Notes under the pieces: model-generated | Databases searched by the model: none | Seen by the model: the letters and a program-made list of their open reading frames with translations, nothing else | What the model was told of the DNA's origin: nothing | Source: an uncultured Selenomonadales bacterium | GTDB taxonomy: Bacteria > Bacillota > Negativicutes > Acidaminococcales > Acidaminococcaceae | Direction of reading: 5' to 3' | DNA length: 64,000 nucleotides | Assembly: GCA_900315345.1 (NCBI GenBank) | Contig: OMYP01000001.1 | Coordinates: 1-64,000, forward strand | Part shown: piece after piece, positions 7,937 through 16,379 of the stretch | How positions within the stretch are numbered: position 1 is the stretch's first letter | Layout: the number at the start of each line of letters is the position of its first letter | Made by a program: the position numbers and the translations under genes

Positions 7937-9784
7937 TTAAACGATCCCGGAAACCGCGTCCTCAGGTTCGGCAGCCTGCAACGCAGGTCCGTCTTCCGTA
8001 AGATACCCCTGCTGCATCAGTTCTTTCAACTGTTTTCCGTCCAGGGTCTCCTTCTGCATTAGCGTTTCCGCAATCAGGACCAGCTTGTCCATATTATCCC
8101 GAAGGAGTTTTTCCGCCCCCTTGTAAGCTTCATCCATCAGGCGGTGCACTTCTTCATCAATAACAGCAGCCACTTCATTACTGTATTTTTCCCTGGCAAT
8201 GTCCCGGCCCAGGAACACTTCCTCTTCCGGATGACCGAAGGTCATGGAGCCCAGGCGGTCACTCATGCCATACTGGCAGACCATCTTACGCGCCAGCTGG
8301 GTAGCCCGCTGCAGGTCGCTGCTGGCCCCGCTGGAAATATCTTTCAACACAATGGCTTCAGCCACACGGCCTCCCAGCAGCATCTGGAGCTCATCCAGCA
8401 TTTCCGATTTGGTCTGATAGTTACGGTCTTCCTTGGGAAGGCTCATGGTATACCCACCGGCACGCCCCCGCGGAATAATGGTAACCTTGTGCACTACGCT
8501 CACATCGTTATGCAACAGTCCGATCAGGGTATGCCCTGTCTCGTGATACGCCGTAAGCTTTTTCTCCGGTTCGCTGACCAGATGGCTGCGACGTTCCGGT
8601 CCCATTACCACCCGCTCTGCCGCTTCGTTCATGGCCTTCATGTCAATCATGGGCGCATTCCGGCGGGCGGTCAGAAGCGCTGCTTCATTCACAAGATTTG
8701 CCAGATCCGCCCCGGTAAATCCGGTAGTCTGTTTGGCAATCGTATTCATGTCTACATCCGGCGCCATGGGCTTGCCTTTGGCATGGACATGGAGGATTGC
8801 TTCCCGCCCACGCATATCAGGACGGTCAACTACGATCTGCCGGTCAAAACGGCCCGGACGCAGAAGCGCGTGGTCCAGGATATCCGGACGGTTGGTAGCC
8901 GCAATCATGATAATTCCTTCGTTGATGCCAAAGCCGTCCATCTCCACCAGCAGCTGGTTCAGGGTCTGTTCCCTTTCGTCATGTCCGCCGCCCAGGCCTG
9001 CGCCACGTTGACGGCCCACTGCATCGATTTCATCGATAAACACGATGCATGGCGCATTTTTCTTGGCTTGATCAAACAGGTCGCGGACGCGGGAAGCACC
9101 TACGCCTACGAACATTTCCACAAAATCGGAACCGGAAATGGTAAAGAAAGGAACACCGGCTTCTCCGGCAACAGCCCGGGCCAGCAACGTTTTGCCGGTA
9201 CCGGGGGGGCCGTATAACAGGACTCCTTTGGGAATCTTTGCGCCCAGGGCATTATAACGCTGGGGGTGTTTTAAAAATTCCACAACCTCCTGAAGCTCCT
9301 GTTTTGCTTCATCCGCTCCGGCCACATCCTTAAACGTTATTTTATTTTTGCTCTCATCGTATCGTCTTGCATTGCTTTTGCCGAAATTCATCATCCGGCT
9401 TCCGCCGCTGCTTTGGTTCATCAGCATAAACCAGAGACCCACCACAAGCACCATGGGCAGAAGCGTGCTAAGGACGGAGGCCCACCAGGGCGTCTGGGGA
9501 GGCAGTTCCGCCTTGATCTCCACATCCCGCGAACGAAGTGTGGGAATCAGGGTCGCGTCATTCGGTGCGACAGTAGTAAACACCTTTCCGTCCTTTAACA
9601 GGCCGGTGATCCCGTTTTCGCTGATGGTAACAGATTTCACTTCATCCTGTTGCACATGCTTGATAAAAGCCGTATATGAAATATCCGTTTTATTCGTGTT
9701 TCCCGCTGAATAATGATCCATGGCCCAGATAGCTGCCACAACTATCAGCAGATAAAAGACTACGTTTTTAAAAAATTTAAACAA
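7937..9784 (-). CDS. ftsH: ATP-dependent zinc metalloprotease FtsH
   Basis: FtsH is a membrane-bound AAA+ protease for membrane and regulatory proteins. Two N-terminal transmembrane helices (about 5-24 and 101-122) flank an external domain. The AAA module has Walker A GPPGTGKT, Walker [12 protein letters not shown] and the second region of homology ATNRPDILD; the zinc site is HETGH, with the distal acidic ligand expected further on. Length 615 is usual. The start is TTG at 9784, with GGAGG at 8 nt and no nearby in-frame ATG. The order tilS-hpt-ftsH is conserved in Firmicutes. Confidence 0.98.
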   Translation of the reverse strand: MFKFFKNVVFYLLIVVAAIWAMDHYSAGNTNKTDISYTAFIKHVQQDEVKSVTISENGITGLLKDGKVFTTVAPNDATLIPTLRSRDVEIKAELPPQTPWWASVLSTLLPMVLVVGLWFMLMNQSSGGSRMMNFGKSNARRYDESKNKITFKDVAGADEAKQELQEVVEFLKHPQRYNALGAKIPKGVLLYGPPGTGKTLLARAVAGEAGVPFFTISGSDFVEMFVGVGASRVRDLFDQAKKNAPCIVFIDEIDAVGRQRGAGLGGGHDEREQTLNQLLVEMDGFGINEGIIMIAATNRPDILDHALLRPGRFDRQIVVDRPDMRGREAILHVHAKGKPMAPDVDMNTIAKQTTGFTGADLANLVNEAALLTARRNAPMIDMKAMNEAAERVVMGPERRSHLVSEPEKKLTAYHETGHTLIGLLHNDVSVVHKVTIIPRGRAGGYTMSLPKEDRNYQTKSEMLDELQMLLGGRVAEAIVLKDISSGASSDLQRATQLARKMVCQYGMSDRLGSMTFGHPEEEVFLGRDIAREKYSNEVAAVIDEEVHRLMDEAYKGAEKLLRDNMDKLVLIAETLMQKETLDGKQLKELMQQGYLTEDGPALQAAEPEDAVSGIV

Positions 9785-9825
9785 AAACGTTTCCTCCTTC
9801 CTTGTTTATTAATACCCTCACCCCG

Positions 9826-10368
9826 TTATGTACGGGCATATACAGAAGGCTTCAGTACCCCGATATACGGCAGGTTACGGTAATCACCCGCATAATCAAG
9901 GCCATAGCCCACTACAAATTCGTCTGGAATAGTAAAACCGACATAATCTGCTTCCATGCCGTTCATGCGGCGCTCTTCCTTATCACACATTGCTACCGTT
10001 TTGATGGAAGCCGGATTTTTCGTTTGCAACAGATTTTTAACCCTTGCAAATGTCAGACCTGTATCAATGATATCATCCACCAGTAACACATGCAGGCCTG
10101 CAATATCGTCTTTTACATCAAGACGTACTGCCACGCTGCCGGATGTAGTCGTACTGTCACCATAAGATGATGCCACCATAAATTCCATGCGGACCGGAAT
10201 GGTCATGGCCCTGCTCAGGTCGCAGGCGAAATATGCCGCTCCTTTCAACAGGCAGATCATGATGACCTTTTTCCCTTCATACTCCTTGGATAACTGCTCT
10301 CCCAGTTCCTGCACACGCTTTTTGATCTGTTCTTCATTAATCAAAATATTTTTTATGTCTTCATGCAT
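9826..10368 (-). CDS. hpt: Hypoxanthine phosphoribosyltransferase
   Basis: This enzyme salvages hypoxanthine and guanine with PRPP. The PRPP-binding motif VLLVDDIIDTGLT is intact near residue 100, and the C-terminal DEFVVGYGLDYAGDYRNLPY is typical. The start is uncertain: ATG at 10380 abuts AAGG, ATG at 10368 fits family alignments (MHEDIKNIL) and has a GGTG sequence at 6 nt. It follows tilS by 14 nt in the conserved tilS-hpt-ftsH order. Confidence 0.96.
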   Translation of the reverse strand: MHEDIKNILINEEQIKKRVQELGEQLSKEYEGKKVIMICLLKGAAYFACDLSRAMTIPVRMEFMVASSYGDSTTTSGSVAVRLDVKDDIAGLHVLLVDDIIDTGLTFARVKNLLQTKNPASIKTVAMCDKEERRMNGMEADYVGFTIPDEFVVGYGLDYAGDYRNLPYIGVLKPSVYART

Positions 10369-10382
10369 AAAGAACACCATCC

Positions 10383-11810
10383 TTATTTAATATTAATAAA
10401 CAGCCAGCCCTGTTTCCGGCTGTTCTTTTCTTCTTCCGGCAGCCAACGGGCATTGGCAATGTCCGGTATCCAGACGATTTCACTGCCCACGGCCGCAACT
10501 ACCAGCCGATCCCTGTTTTCCACAGGAACCCTGCATTCTATCAGATATTTTTTCAGGCTTTTATGACCCGTGCCTTTTAACGGATATATCCGGTCGCCGG
10601 GTTTCCTGTACCGGAATTCCAGGCAGTTTCCCAGTTTTTTTAAATCGTCCAGCGGGTAAACCATCTGCGCACGGTATGTATACGCCGGCATCTCTTCCAT
10701 TATGCTTAACAAGGCCGTCCTGCCATCCGGAAATAGTACCTCCGTACAGTTCCGCCTTGCTTCATCAGATTTGAAAAGAATTTCCTCCCAATATATTACA
10801 TGAGACCATTCGTACTTATCCTGCAAATGTTGCCAATCCTCAGAAGAGAATAATAATAGTTTATCATAAGAACACAATGCTTGCCAACTGCCAGGCAGTA
10901 AAATTTTTTTCCCACTGCTGTGATTTTCAACAAGCTGTTCCATGTCCCCGAGATTTGCGCCGGACAACTCCCTGTTACCGCCAGCCTGCTGCCAGAACTG
11001 TTGAAGGATGCGGAAACGCAGCGCGGGAGGAACCGTTTCCCATCCGTCGGTCCGTATGGCCCAGCCGCCCCTTTTTTCCGCAAGCAGCCGTTTCTTCAGT
11101 TCATTGGCAGCCGCTTCTTCCAGAAAAAGCGAATCCTCCTGCAAATGCTCAGCCGTTCGGCATAGCACATCGGTGACAGCCGGGGAAAAATGTTCCTTCA
11201 GCAATGGCATCACTAACTTACGAATGCGATTGCGGGCATAACGGATATCCTCATTTGTACTGTCTTTCCGCCATGTGATTCCCCTTTTATCGCAATAAGA
11301 ACGCAGCTCTTCCGCGGAAAAAGGAAGAAGGGGGCGCAGTATCCGTCCCCTCTGGAAACGGATAGCCCCCAGCCCTCTTGTCCCCGATCCGCGCAGAAGC
11401 CGCAACAGAAATGTTTCTGCCTGATCGTCCTTCTGATGGGCCGTAAGGATAAAGTCCGCCCCGGTTTCCCCGGCGCACCTGTTAAGCGCCTGATACCTGA
11501 GTCGCCGGGCAGCATCTTCCATGGACAGTTTTTCCTTTTCCTTTAATTCAGGCACGCGGACCTGTTTGCAACAGAAAGGGATATCCCTCTGTTTGCAAAA
11601 AGCTTCTACAAACCTTGCGTCTTCCAGACTCTCTTCCCCGCGGATCCCATGCTCAACATGGCACACCGTAAAGTGAAATCCCGCCTGGTAAAGCCCATCT
11701 GCAAGAGCCAGGGAATCCGCACCGCCGCTGACCGCTGCAACATATTTTTTTGTTTTATCCAATGTGCTTCCCAAAATCCGGGGAAGTTTTTCCAGTATTG
11801 TTTCCTTCAT
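10383..11810 (-). CDS. tilS: tRNA(Ile)-lysidine synthetase
   Basis: TilS attaches lysine to C34 of the minor tRNA-Ile(CAU) so that it reads AUA. The N-terminal PP-loop motif is AAVSGGADSLAL (about 27-38), with HVEHGIRGEES and the downstream ARNRIRKLVMP region characteristic of TilS. A C-terminal domain with GDRIYPLKGTGHKSLKKYL completes the long form (475 residues). The ribosome binding site is weak. It is read from its own promoter or by readthrough of the terminator at 11839-11864. Confidence 0.95.
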   Translation of the reverse strand: MKETILEKLPRILGSTLDKTKKYVAAVSGGADSLALADGLYQAGFHFTVCHVEHGIRGEESLEDARFVEAFCKQRDIPFCCKQVRVPELKEKEKLSMEDAARRLRYQALNRCAGETGADFILTAHQKDDQAETFLLRLLRGSGTRGLGAIRFQRGRILRPLLPFSAEELRSYCDKRGITWRKDSTNEDIRYARNRIRKLVMPLLKEHFSPAVTDVLCRTAEHLQEDSLFLEEAAANELKKRLLAEKRGGWAIRTDGWETVPPALRFRILQQFWQQAGGNRELSGANLGDMEQLVENHSSGKKILLPGSWQALCSYDKLLLFSSEDWQHLQDKYEWSHVIYWEEILFKSDEARRNCTEVLFPDGRTALLSIMEEMPAYTYRAQMVYPLDDLKKLGNCLEFRYRKPGDRIYPLKGTGHKSLKKYLIECRVPVENRDRLVVAAVGSEIVWIPDIANARWLPEEEKNSRKQGWLFINIK

Positions 11811-11838
11811 GGTTATCCATTATCCACGATTATCGCAC

Positions 11839-11864
11839 AAAAAAAGGCACTCGTAACGAGTGCC
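11839..11864 (-). terminator. Terminator after the S1-domain gene
   Basis: Minus strand GGCACTCG-TTA-CGAGTGCC followed by seven T. It starts 6 nt after the 11870 stop. A possible promoter for tilS (TTACGA, 16 nt, GATAAT) begins inside its loop. Confidence 0.9.
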
Positions 11865-11869
11865 TGTCT

Positions 11870-12301
11870 TTAACGCTCACGGCTCGCGCCACGACCTCCG
11901 CGTTTGCATTCCGTATTTCTGCGCAGATCCAGCAGCCTGTCGTCACTGTCTTTCATAAATTTGGATAATTTATCTTCAAATGACATAGGTCCTGCCGGAC
12001 GTACCGCCTTTTTTTCCGGCATGGCAGCAATTTTTGGCTTTACAGGCTTTACCGGAGCTTCCGGTTTTTCTTCCATCTGTTTCAAGGACAGACCGATTTT
12101 TCCCCGGGCATCAATAGACAATACTTTCGCCTTTACCTTCTGATGCTCTTTCAAGAAATCATGAACATCTTTTACGTAGGTACTGGCCACTTCTGAAATA
12201 TGGATCAGCCCTACTTTCCCTTCGGGAAGCTGAAGAAATGCGCCAAAATTCGTAATACCGGTAACTTCACCTTCAACGACGGCTCCAACTTCGATTGCCA
12301 T
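11870..12301 (-). CDS. yabR: S1 RNA-binding domain protein (YabR-like)
   Basis: One S1 domain fills residues 1-75: EVGAVVEGEVTGITNFGAFLQL, GLIHISEVA and GKIGLSLKQM are the standard S1 strands. The remaining 70 residues are a charged, Pro- and Lys-rich tail ending in an Arg-rich stretch, a likely RNA-contacting extension. The position between divIC and tilS matches B. subtilis yabR. The start at 12301 is chosen although GGAGG is 12 nt away, a long spacing, because the S1 domain begins there; an upstream TTG at 12325 would encode the ribosome binding site. Confidence 0.85.
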   Translation of the reverse strand: MAIEVGAVVEGEVTGITNFGAFLQLPEGKVGLIHISEVASTYVKDVHDFLKEHQKVKAKVLSIDARGKIGLSLKQMEEKPEAPVKPVKPKIAAMPEKKAVRPAGPMSFEDKLSKFMKDSDDRLLDLRRNTECKRGGRGASRER

Positions 12302-12381
12302 AAAACCAAAAATCCTCCTGCGCAATTAATAATAGTTAAGGATATACTGATCTACCTAAATATATAAATGAGTACCTTTTA

Positions 12382-12411
12382 ATTTTACCATTTTAAAAGA
12401 AGCAGTGTCAA
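12382..12411 (-). promoter_or_regulatory. yabR promoter
   Basis: Minus strand TTGACA (12406-12411), 18-nt spacer, TAAAAT (12382-12387), starting 9 nt after the divIC stop. It gives a leader of about 75 nt. Confidence 0.8.
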
Positions 12412-12419
12412 TAATAATA

Positions 12420-12797
12420 CTACCGCTTTTCATTATCTTTTTCGGAATTTTTCTTTTCTTCTTTTTTGTTTTCCCCACTCGTCTCCGCTTGCTGCGTTTC
12501 CTTGTCTTTTACTATGAATATGGGAACCTCATCCTTTTTCACATAATTATGGTCCTCCCGGGCCAGTTTCTCAATATATTTAGGGTCGTAAAGGCGCTTG
12601 CGTTCTGCCTCCAGGTCCGCCTGCACCTTCTGCAGTTCCTCCACCCGTTTCTGCGTGGCTTCCGTTTCTTTTTGGATCTGGTGTATCTTATATTCCTGGC
12701 GGCCCAAAATAGCTATAAAAATAATGACCAGTACGATCAGCACCCGGCGAAAATCCCTGGCCACACGGTTTTTCTTTTCATTATCGTGAACTGCCAT
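12420..12797 (-). CDS. Septum formation initiator DivIC/FtsB family protein
   Basis: This is a small bitopic division protein that bridges early and late divisome parts. The product has a short basic cytoplasmic N-terminus, one transmembrane helix (VLIVLVIIFIAILG, about 19-34), an extracellular coiled coil (about 35-75) and YDPKYIEKLAREDHNYVKKDE, the typical end of the family. A 35-residue Lys/Glu-rich tail follows. The start at 12797 has GGAGG at 8 nt. The place between the MazG fusion and yabR is that of divIC in Bacillus. Confidence 0.9.
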   Translation of the reverse strand: MAVHDNEKKNRVARDFRRVLIVLVIIFIAILGRQEYKIHQIQKETEATQKRVEELQKVQADLEAERKRLYDPKYIEKLAREDHNYVKKDEVPIFIVKDKETQQAETSGENKKEEKKNSEKDNEKR

Positions 12798-12846
12798 GTC
12801 ATCCACCTCCCGCAAAAGAACTTACGTACTTCATCCATTTCATATC

Positions 12847-12875
12847 AGTATAACAAAAAAACAGAAGACAGGCAA
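12847..12875 (-). promoter_or_regulatory. divIC promoter overlapping the MazG terminator
   Basis: Minus strand TTGCCT (12870-12875), 17-nt spacer, TATACT (12847-12852). The -35 box lies in the loop side of the preceding terminator and the spacer contains its 3' stem and T run. Confidence 0.6.
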
Positions 12876-12889
12876 CGCCCATCTTCTGT
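12854..12889 (-). terminator. Terminator of the MazG-fusion gene
   Basis: Minus strand ACAGAAGA pairs with TCTTCTGT across a 13-nt loop and is followed by seven T. It starts 10 nt after the stop at 12899. Confidence 0.8.
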
Positions 12890-12898
12890 CTGACATAT

Positions 12899-14557
12899 TC
12901 ATTCTGTCTTTTTTGCCTCATCCCAGAATTCATCCAGTTCTTTCAGGGAATAATCCTTCCAGTCTTTCCCGGAACCTTCCACACGGTCCTCTACATGTTC
13001 AAACCGATTTGCGAAACGGTTATTGCACCGGTTCAGCGCTGTCTCGCTTTCCACACCCAGATGCCGGGCAAAATTTACCAGGGAAAAATACAGATCTCCC
13101 AGTTCTTTCTCCATTTCTTCCAAATTTTCCTGGGCCATTGCTTCGTTAAACTCTTTCCACTCTTCCAGCACTTTTTGCTTTACATCGTCCGCATCCGTCC
13201 AGTCGAAGCCAACTTTTGCCACCCGTTTCTGGATCTTATTGGCACGCAGAAGGGAAGGAAGTCCTTTGTATATGCCGTCCAGCACCCGTTTCCGTTCCGG
13301 TTTTTCCTGCAGCTTGATAGCATCCCAGTTAGTCAGCACTTCATCGCTGTTTTTTACTTTAACGGTACCGAACACATGAGGATGCCGCTCAATCAGTTTA
13401 TCTGTCACAATGTCGATTACATCCTGCAGGGTAAATAATCCTTTTTCTTCTGCCATCCGGGCATGGAAGACCACCTGCATCAGAATATCCCCCAGTTCCT
13501 CCGTCATGCCGTGGACATCCCGGTCGTCTACTGCCTCCAGGAATTCATAGCATTCTTCAATCAGATTGGCCCGGATAGTGGAAAAATCCTGTTCCCGATC
13601 CCAGGGACATCCTCCAGGCTCACGCAATACCTGCATCACATCCGCAAGGGGACGGATATCAAAATCTGTTTTGCGGGAAAGCAAAGGAAATTTTTTCCAG
13701 TGCCCGGTCTCATCCGCAACGACAGCTTCTGACAGAGATTCTTTCAAGATATCAGTTTTATCAACCCCGGCACCGGCAACCGCTGTGGGTCCCTGTTCTC
13801 CGTTTTCCTCATCGCCGTACTCCTGCAAAACGGAAAGCAGCACTTCCCGGGGCTGCCTGGGAATGAATACACTGGTAAGATGGTCGATGGACTGCTGCCT
13901 GTCAATTTCATAGAGGGGGATCTTCCTGCATTCTTCGTCCTCCATTCCCAAATTCCGGAGAAAATAAATTTCCAAATCGTCCGGCAACGCATCCATCAGG
14001 GACAGTTTCATATCGGAAGCCACCATCCGGTTATACACCTGGGTGACCATGATGGGATACCGGCCCGCATCTGCCAGGGCGCCAAAATCCTGTGCGTCTA
14101 TGATCCGCAGCCCATCAATAGGATCGATTCCCAGTGCCACATAGGCCAGGTCCAGAAAGCTCATGGCAGGCTTAACAGTCAGGGGAATTCCGGCCTGTTT
14201 CGCTTTTTCGCGCAGCAGTACCACTGTCCGCTCTGCCACAAGCGGGCTTCCGGGAACCCCATAGACCACATCTTTCTCCCGGGCCTGTTCAATGACAAAG
14301 GAAGCAATTTTGTCATACACTTCTTCAAACGTCGCTTCCCTTTCGTAAAAGGTATCGCAGGAAACATAGGAAATACCCCTGCGTTTTAATTCTGCTACCG
14401 TAGGATGGATTTCCGTCCGCAAAATGACAAAATGAGTTTCCAGCAGTCCCAATGTCTCCAAAGACAAATGCCCGGCTGCGCCAGGCCCCAGCCCGACGAT
14501 CGTCAGGGAGCCATTGCCCGTTTCCGTATCACGCTTTATCAAGCCGTCCGTTGTCAT
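12899..14557 (-). CDS. Tetrapyrrole methylase-like / MazG nucleotide pyrophosphohydrolase fusion (YabN type)
   Basis: The N-terminal half (about 17-240) is a TP-methylase domain with SLTIVGLGPGAAGHLSLET and GVPGSPLVAERT, the SAM-binding loops. The C-terminal half (about 300-552) is MazG: GGCPWDREQDFSTIRANLIEE with the EECYE metal site, TEELGDILMQVVFHA, and a second helical repeat with KELGDLYFSLVNFARH. MazG hydrolyses NTPs to NMP and PPi and helps clear aberrant nucleotides. The fused form is standard in Firmicutes (YabN). The ATG at 14557 has GGAGG at about 7 nt. The 123 nt upstream hold a small CCTGCC/GGCAGG inverted repeat but no clear promoter. Confidence 0.93.
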   Translation of the reverse strand: MTTDGLIKRDTETGNGSLTIVGLGPGAAGHLSLETLGLLETHFVILRTEIHPTVAELKRRGISYVSCDTFYEREATFEEVYDKIASFVIEQAREKDVVYGVPGSPLVAERTVVLLREKAKQAGIPLTVKPAMSFLDLAYVALGIDPIDGLRIIDAQDFGALADAGRYPIMVTQVYNRMVASDMKLSLMDALPDDLEIYFLRNLGMEDEECRKIPLYEIDRQQSIDHLTSVFIPRQPREVLLSVLQEYGDEENGEQGPTAVAGAGVDKTDILKESLSEAVVADETGHWKKFPLLSRKTDFDIRPLADVMQVLREPGGCPWDREQDFSTIRANLIEECYEFLEAVDDRDVHGMTEELGDILMQVVFHARMAEEKGLFTLQDVIDIVTDKLIERHPHVFGTVKVKNSDEVLTNWDAIKLQEKPERKRVLDGIYKGLPSLLRANKIQKRVAKVGFDWTDADDVKQKVLEEWKEFNEAMAQENLEEMEKELGDLYFSLVNFARHLGVESETALNRCNNRFANRFEHVEDRVEGSGKDWKDYSLKELDEFWDEAKKTE

Positions 14558-14680
14558 GATAATACCCTCCGTAAGCTCACGCCCCTGCCTGATGATGGCA
14601 GGTCATTCTTTACAAACACAGACAATCTATAAATTCAATTTACCCCGAGCACAGATGTTCTCCGGCTTCACAGGGTCAAA

Positions 14681-16264
14681 TCATTTTTCTTTGTCCGAAC
14701 AGCGCCGGATAAATTTTCCGATTAGCGGGATTTGTCCGGCTTCTTCCCGGTTAATACAACCCAAAACCATGACCGCTGCCCCATAGACCAGTACAGAAAC
14801 CGCCATACCGGCTGCCAGTCCCGCAACAATGCTGGCGTTTCCTGTTACAAAAGCCGCTGTCATCTTTCCCGCAGCGCCCATACAACCGGATGCGGCAAGA
14901 ATCTTCAGGCAGTCCTTTACCGGGAAAGATATCCCGTTCCGATACAGAAAAAATATATTTACAGCAGCTACGGCAGCAAAATTCAGATTGGAAGCCCAGG
15001 CCGCCCCCTGGATATGGAAAGACGCCATGGACGCAAGCTGCCACACAGCAAAAGCTTTCAATGCAACGCCGAACAGCATATTCCACATGGGAATCGAGGT
15101 TTTACCGATTCCCTGCAAAGCACCCGTGGTCACCTGGAAAATACCCAGAAATGCAATTGACGGAGCCAGGTTCGCAATCACTTCCGCAGCCTTCATAGTA
15201 CCGTACAGTGTTCCGGAAATTGGAGCCGCCAGCGACCACATACCCACAGAAGCAGGTACTACCACAAGCATGCAAATTTTAAAAGCAGAAGCCGTCTTTC
15301 GCAGGATATCTTCCGACCGATGCAGGGTAAAAGCTTCGGAGACAGCCGGAACCAGACTTGCTGCCAGTGACGTGGCGGGAATGATGGCCATCATCATAAG
15401 AGGCTGGGCCATTCCGGTCAGATAACCAAACAGTGTCGTAGCGGCTTCCACACCAAACCCGGCCCTGCCAAGGGCATTGGGCACCAGAAGCATATCAATG
15501 CTGCTGGTGACCGGTATCAGCAGATTGGCACAGGATACCGGAACAGCCAGTAAGAACAACCGTTTTGCAATCACCCTTATACTGTCTTCTTCCGTAGCAA
15601 CCTGCCTGTCAATTTTTTCCTTCCATTGTTTTCGCGCCCGGCCGTAAAACCAGGAAAGCACCAGCAACCCTGCCAGGCCCCCCGGTATGGCGCCGAAAGC
15701 CGCCCCGGCAGCAGCATATTCCAGACCGTAAGGCAACAGGAAATAAGCCAGGCCGATCATGGTCATAACACGGACCAGTTGTTCCAAAATCTGGGAAACC
15801 GCAGGAGCCGTCATCATCTGGTACCCCTGGAAATATCCCCGGAAGCTGGCCAGAATGCTGGAAAAGAACACCGCAGGCGTCAGCACAACCAGGGCATAAT
15901 AAGCCCGGCTGTCCCGGATCCACCCGCTGTTTACAAGGAGTCCGGCCGATCCGTACAATACCAGCGAAAAGACAAGGCCAAAGGCAGCCATCAGCCCCAG
16001 CGTCACCTTAAAGACCCGGTGGGCCTGAGCATAATCATCCTTTGCCACTTTCTCCGCCACAATGATGGAAACGGCTACAGGCACTCCCGCCGAACAGATG
16101 GACAGCATCAGCAGATAAAAAGGATACGCCATCTGATACAGACCAATACCTTCCCCTCCCAACAAACGGGAAAGAAGGATGCGGTTCACAGAACCGATGA
16201 CCTTCACCATCAGACCTGCGACAGTGAGGATCAGAGCTCCTCTCAGAAACTTATCCTTGCCCAT
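14681..16264 (-). CDS. MOP-superfamily polysaccharide flippase (SpoVB/YabM-like)
   Basis: This integral membrane protein has about 14 hydrophobic helices over 527 residues and resembles SpoVB/YabM/MurJ-type lipid-linked oligosaccharide exporters. N-terminal FLRGALILTVAGLMVKVIGSVNRILLSRLLG and GGEGIGLYQMAYP are characteristic. It sits between mfd and the MazG fusion, as yabM does in Bacillus, so a cell-wall precursor role is likely; the organism shows no sporulation genes here. The start is placed at 16264 because GGGAG is 9 nt upstream; a second ATG at 16288 has no such site. Confidence 0.85.
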   Translation of the reverse strand: MGKDKFLRGALILTVAGLMVKVIGSVNRILLSRLLGGEGIGLYQMAYPFYLLMLSICSAGVPVAVSIIVAEKVAKDDYAQAHRVFKVTLGLMAAFGLVFSLVLYGSAGLLVNSGWIRDSRAYYALVVLTPAVFFSSILASFRGYFQGYQMMTAPAVSQILEQLVRVMTMIGLAYFLLPYGLEYAAAGAAFGAIPGGLAGLLVLSWFYGRARKQWKEKIDRQVATEEDSIRVIAKRLFLLAVPVSCANLLIPVTSSIDMLLVPNALGRAGFGVEAATTLFGYLTGMAQPLMMMAIIPATSLAASLVPAVSEAFTLHRSEDILRKTASAFKICMLVVVPASVGMWSLAAPISGTLYGTMKAAEVIANLAPSIAFLGIFQVTTGALQGIGKTSIPMWNMLFGVALKAFAVWQLASMASFHIQGAAWASNLNFAAVAAVNIFFLYRNGISFPVKDCLKILAASGCMGAAGKMTAAFVTGNASIVAGLAAGMAVSVLVYGAAVMVLGCINREEAGQIPLIGKFIRRCSDKEK

Positions 16265-16291
16265 TCTGAACTGCTCCCATCTCAACATGAT

Positions 16292-16319
16292 CTGCAGACT
16301 TTGCCAGAGCCGTCTGCAG
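16292..16319. repeat. Inverted repeat in the flippase leader
   Basis: CTGCAGAC and GTCTGCAG are separated by 12 nt. The structure ends 28 nt before the flippase start, in the 115-nt space after mfd. It is followed by T on the plus strand only, so it is not an obvious terminator for mfd. Role unknown. Confidence 0.5.
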
Positions 16320-16379
16320 AGTTTTTCTACAATAATCTCTCGCTTTTAGCGTTTTTCTTTTAAAACGGTTCCTGCAAAA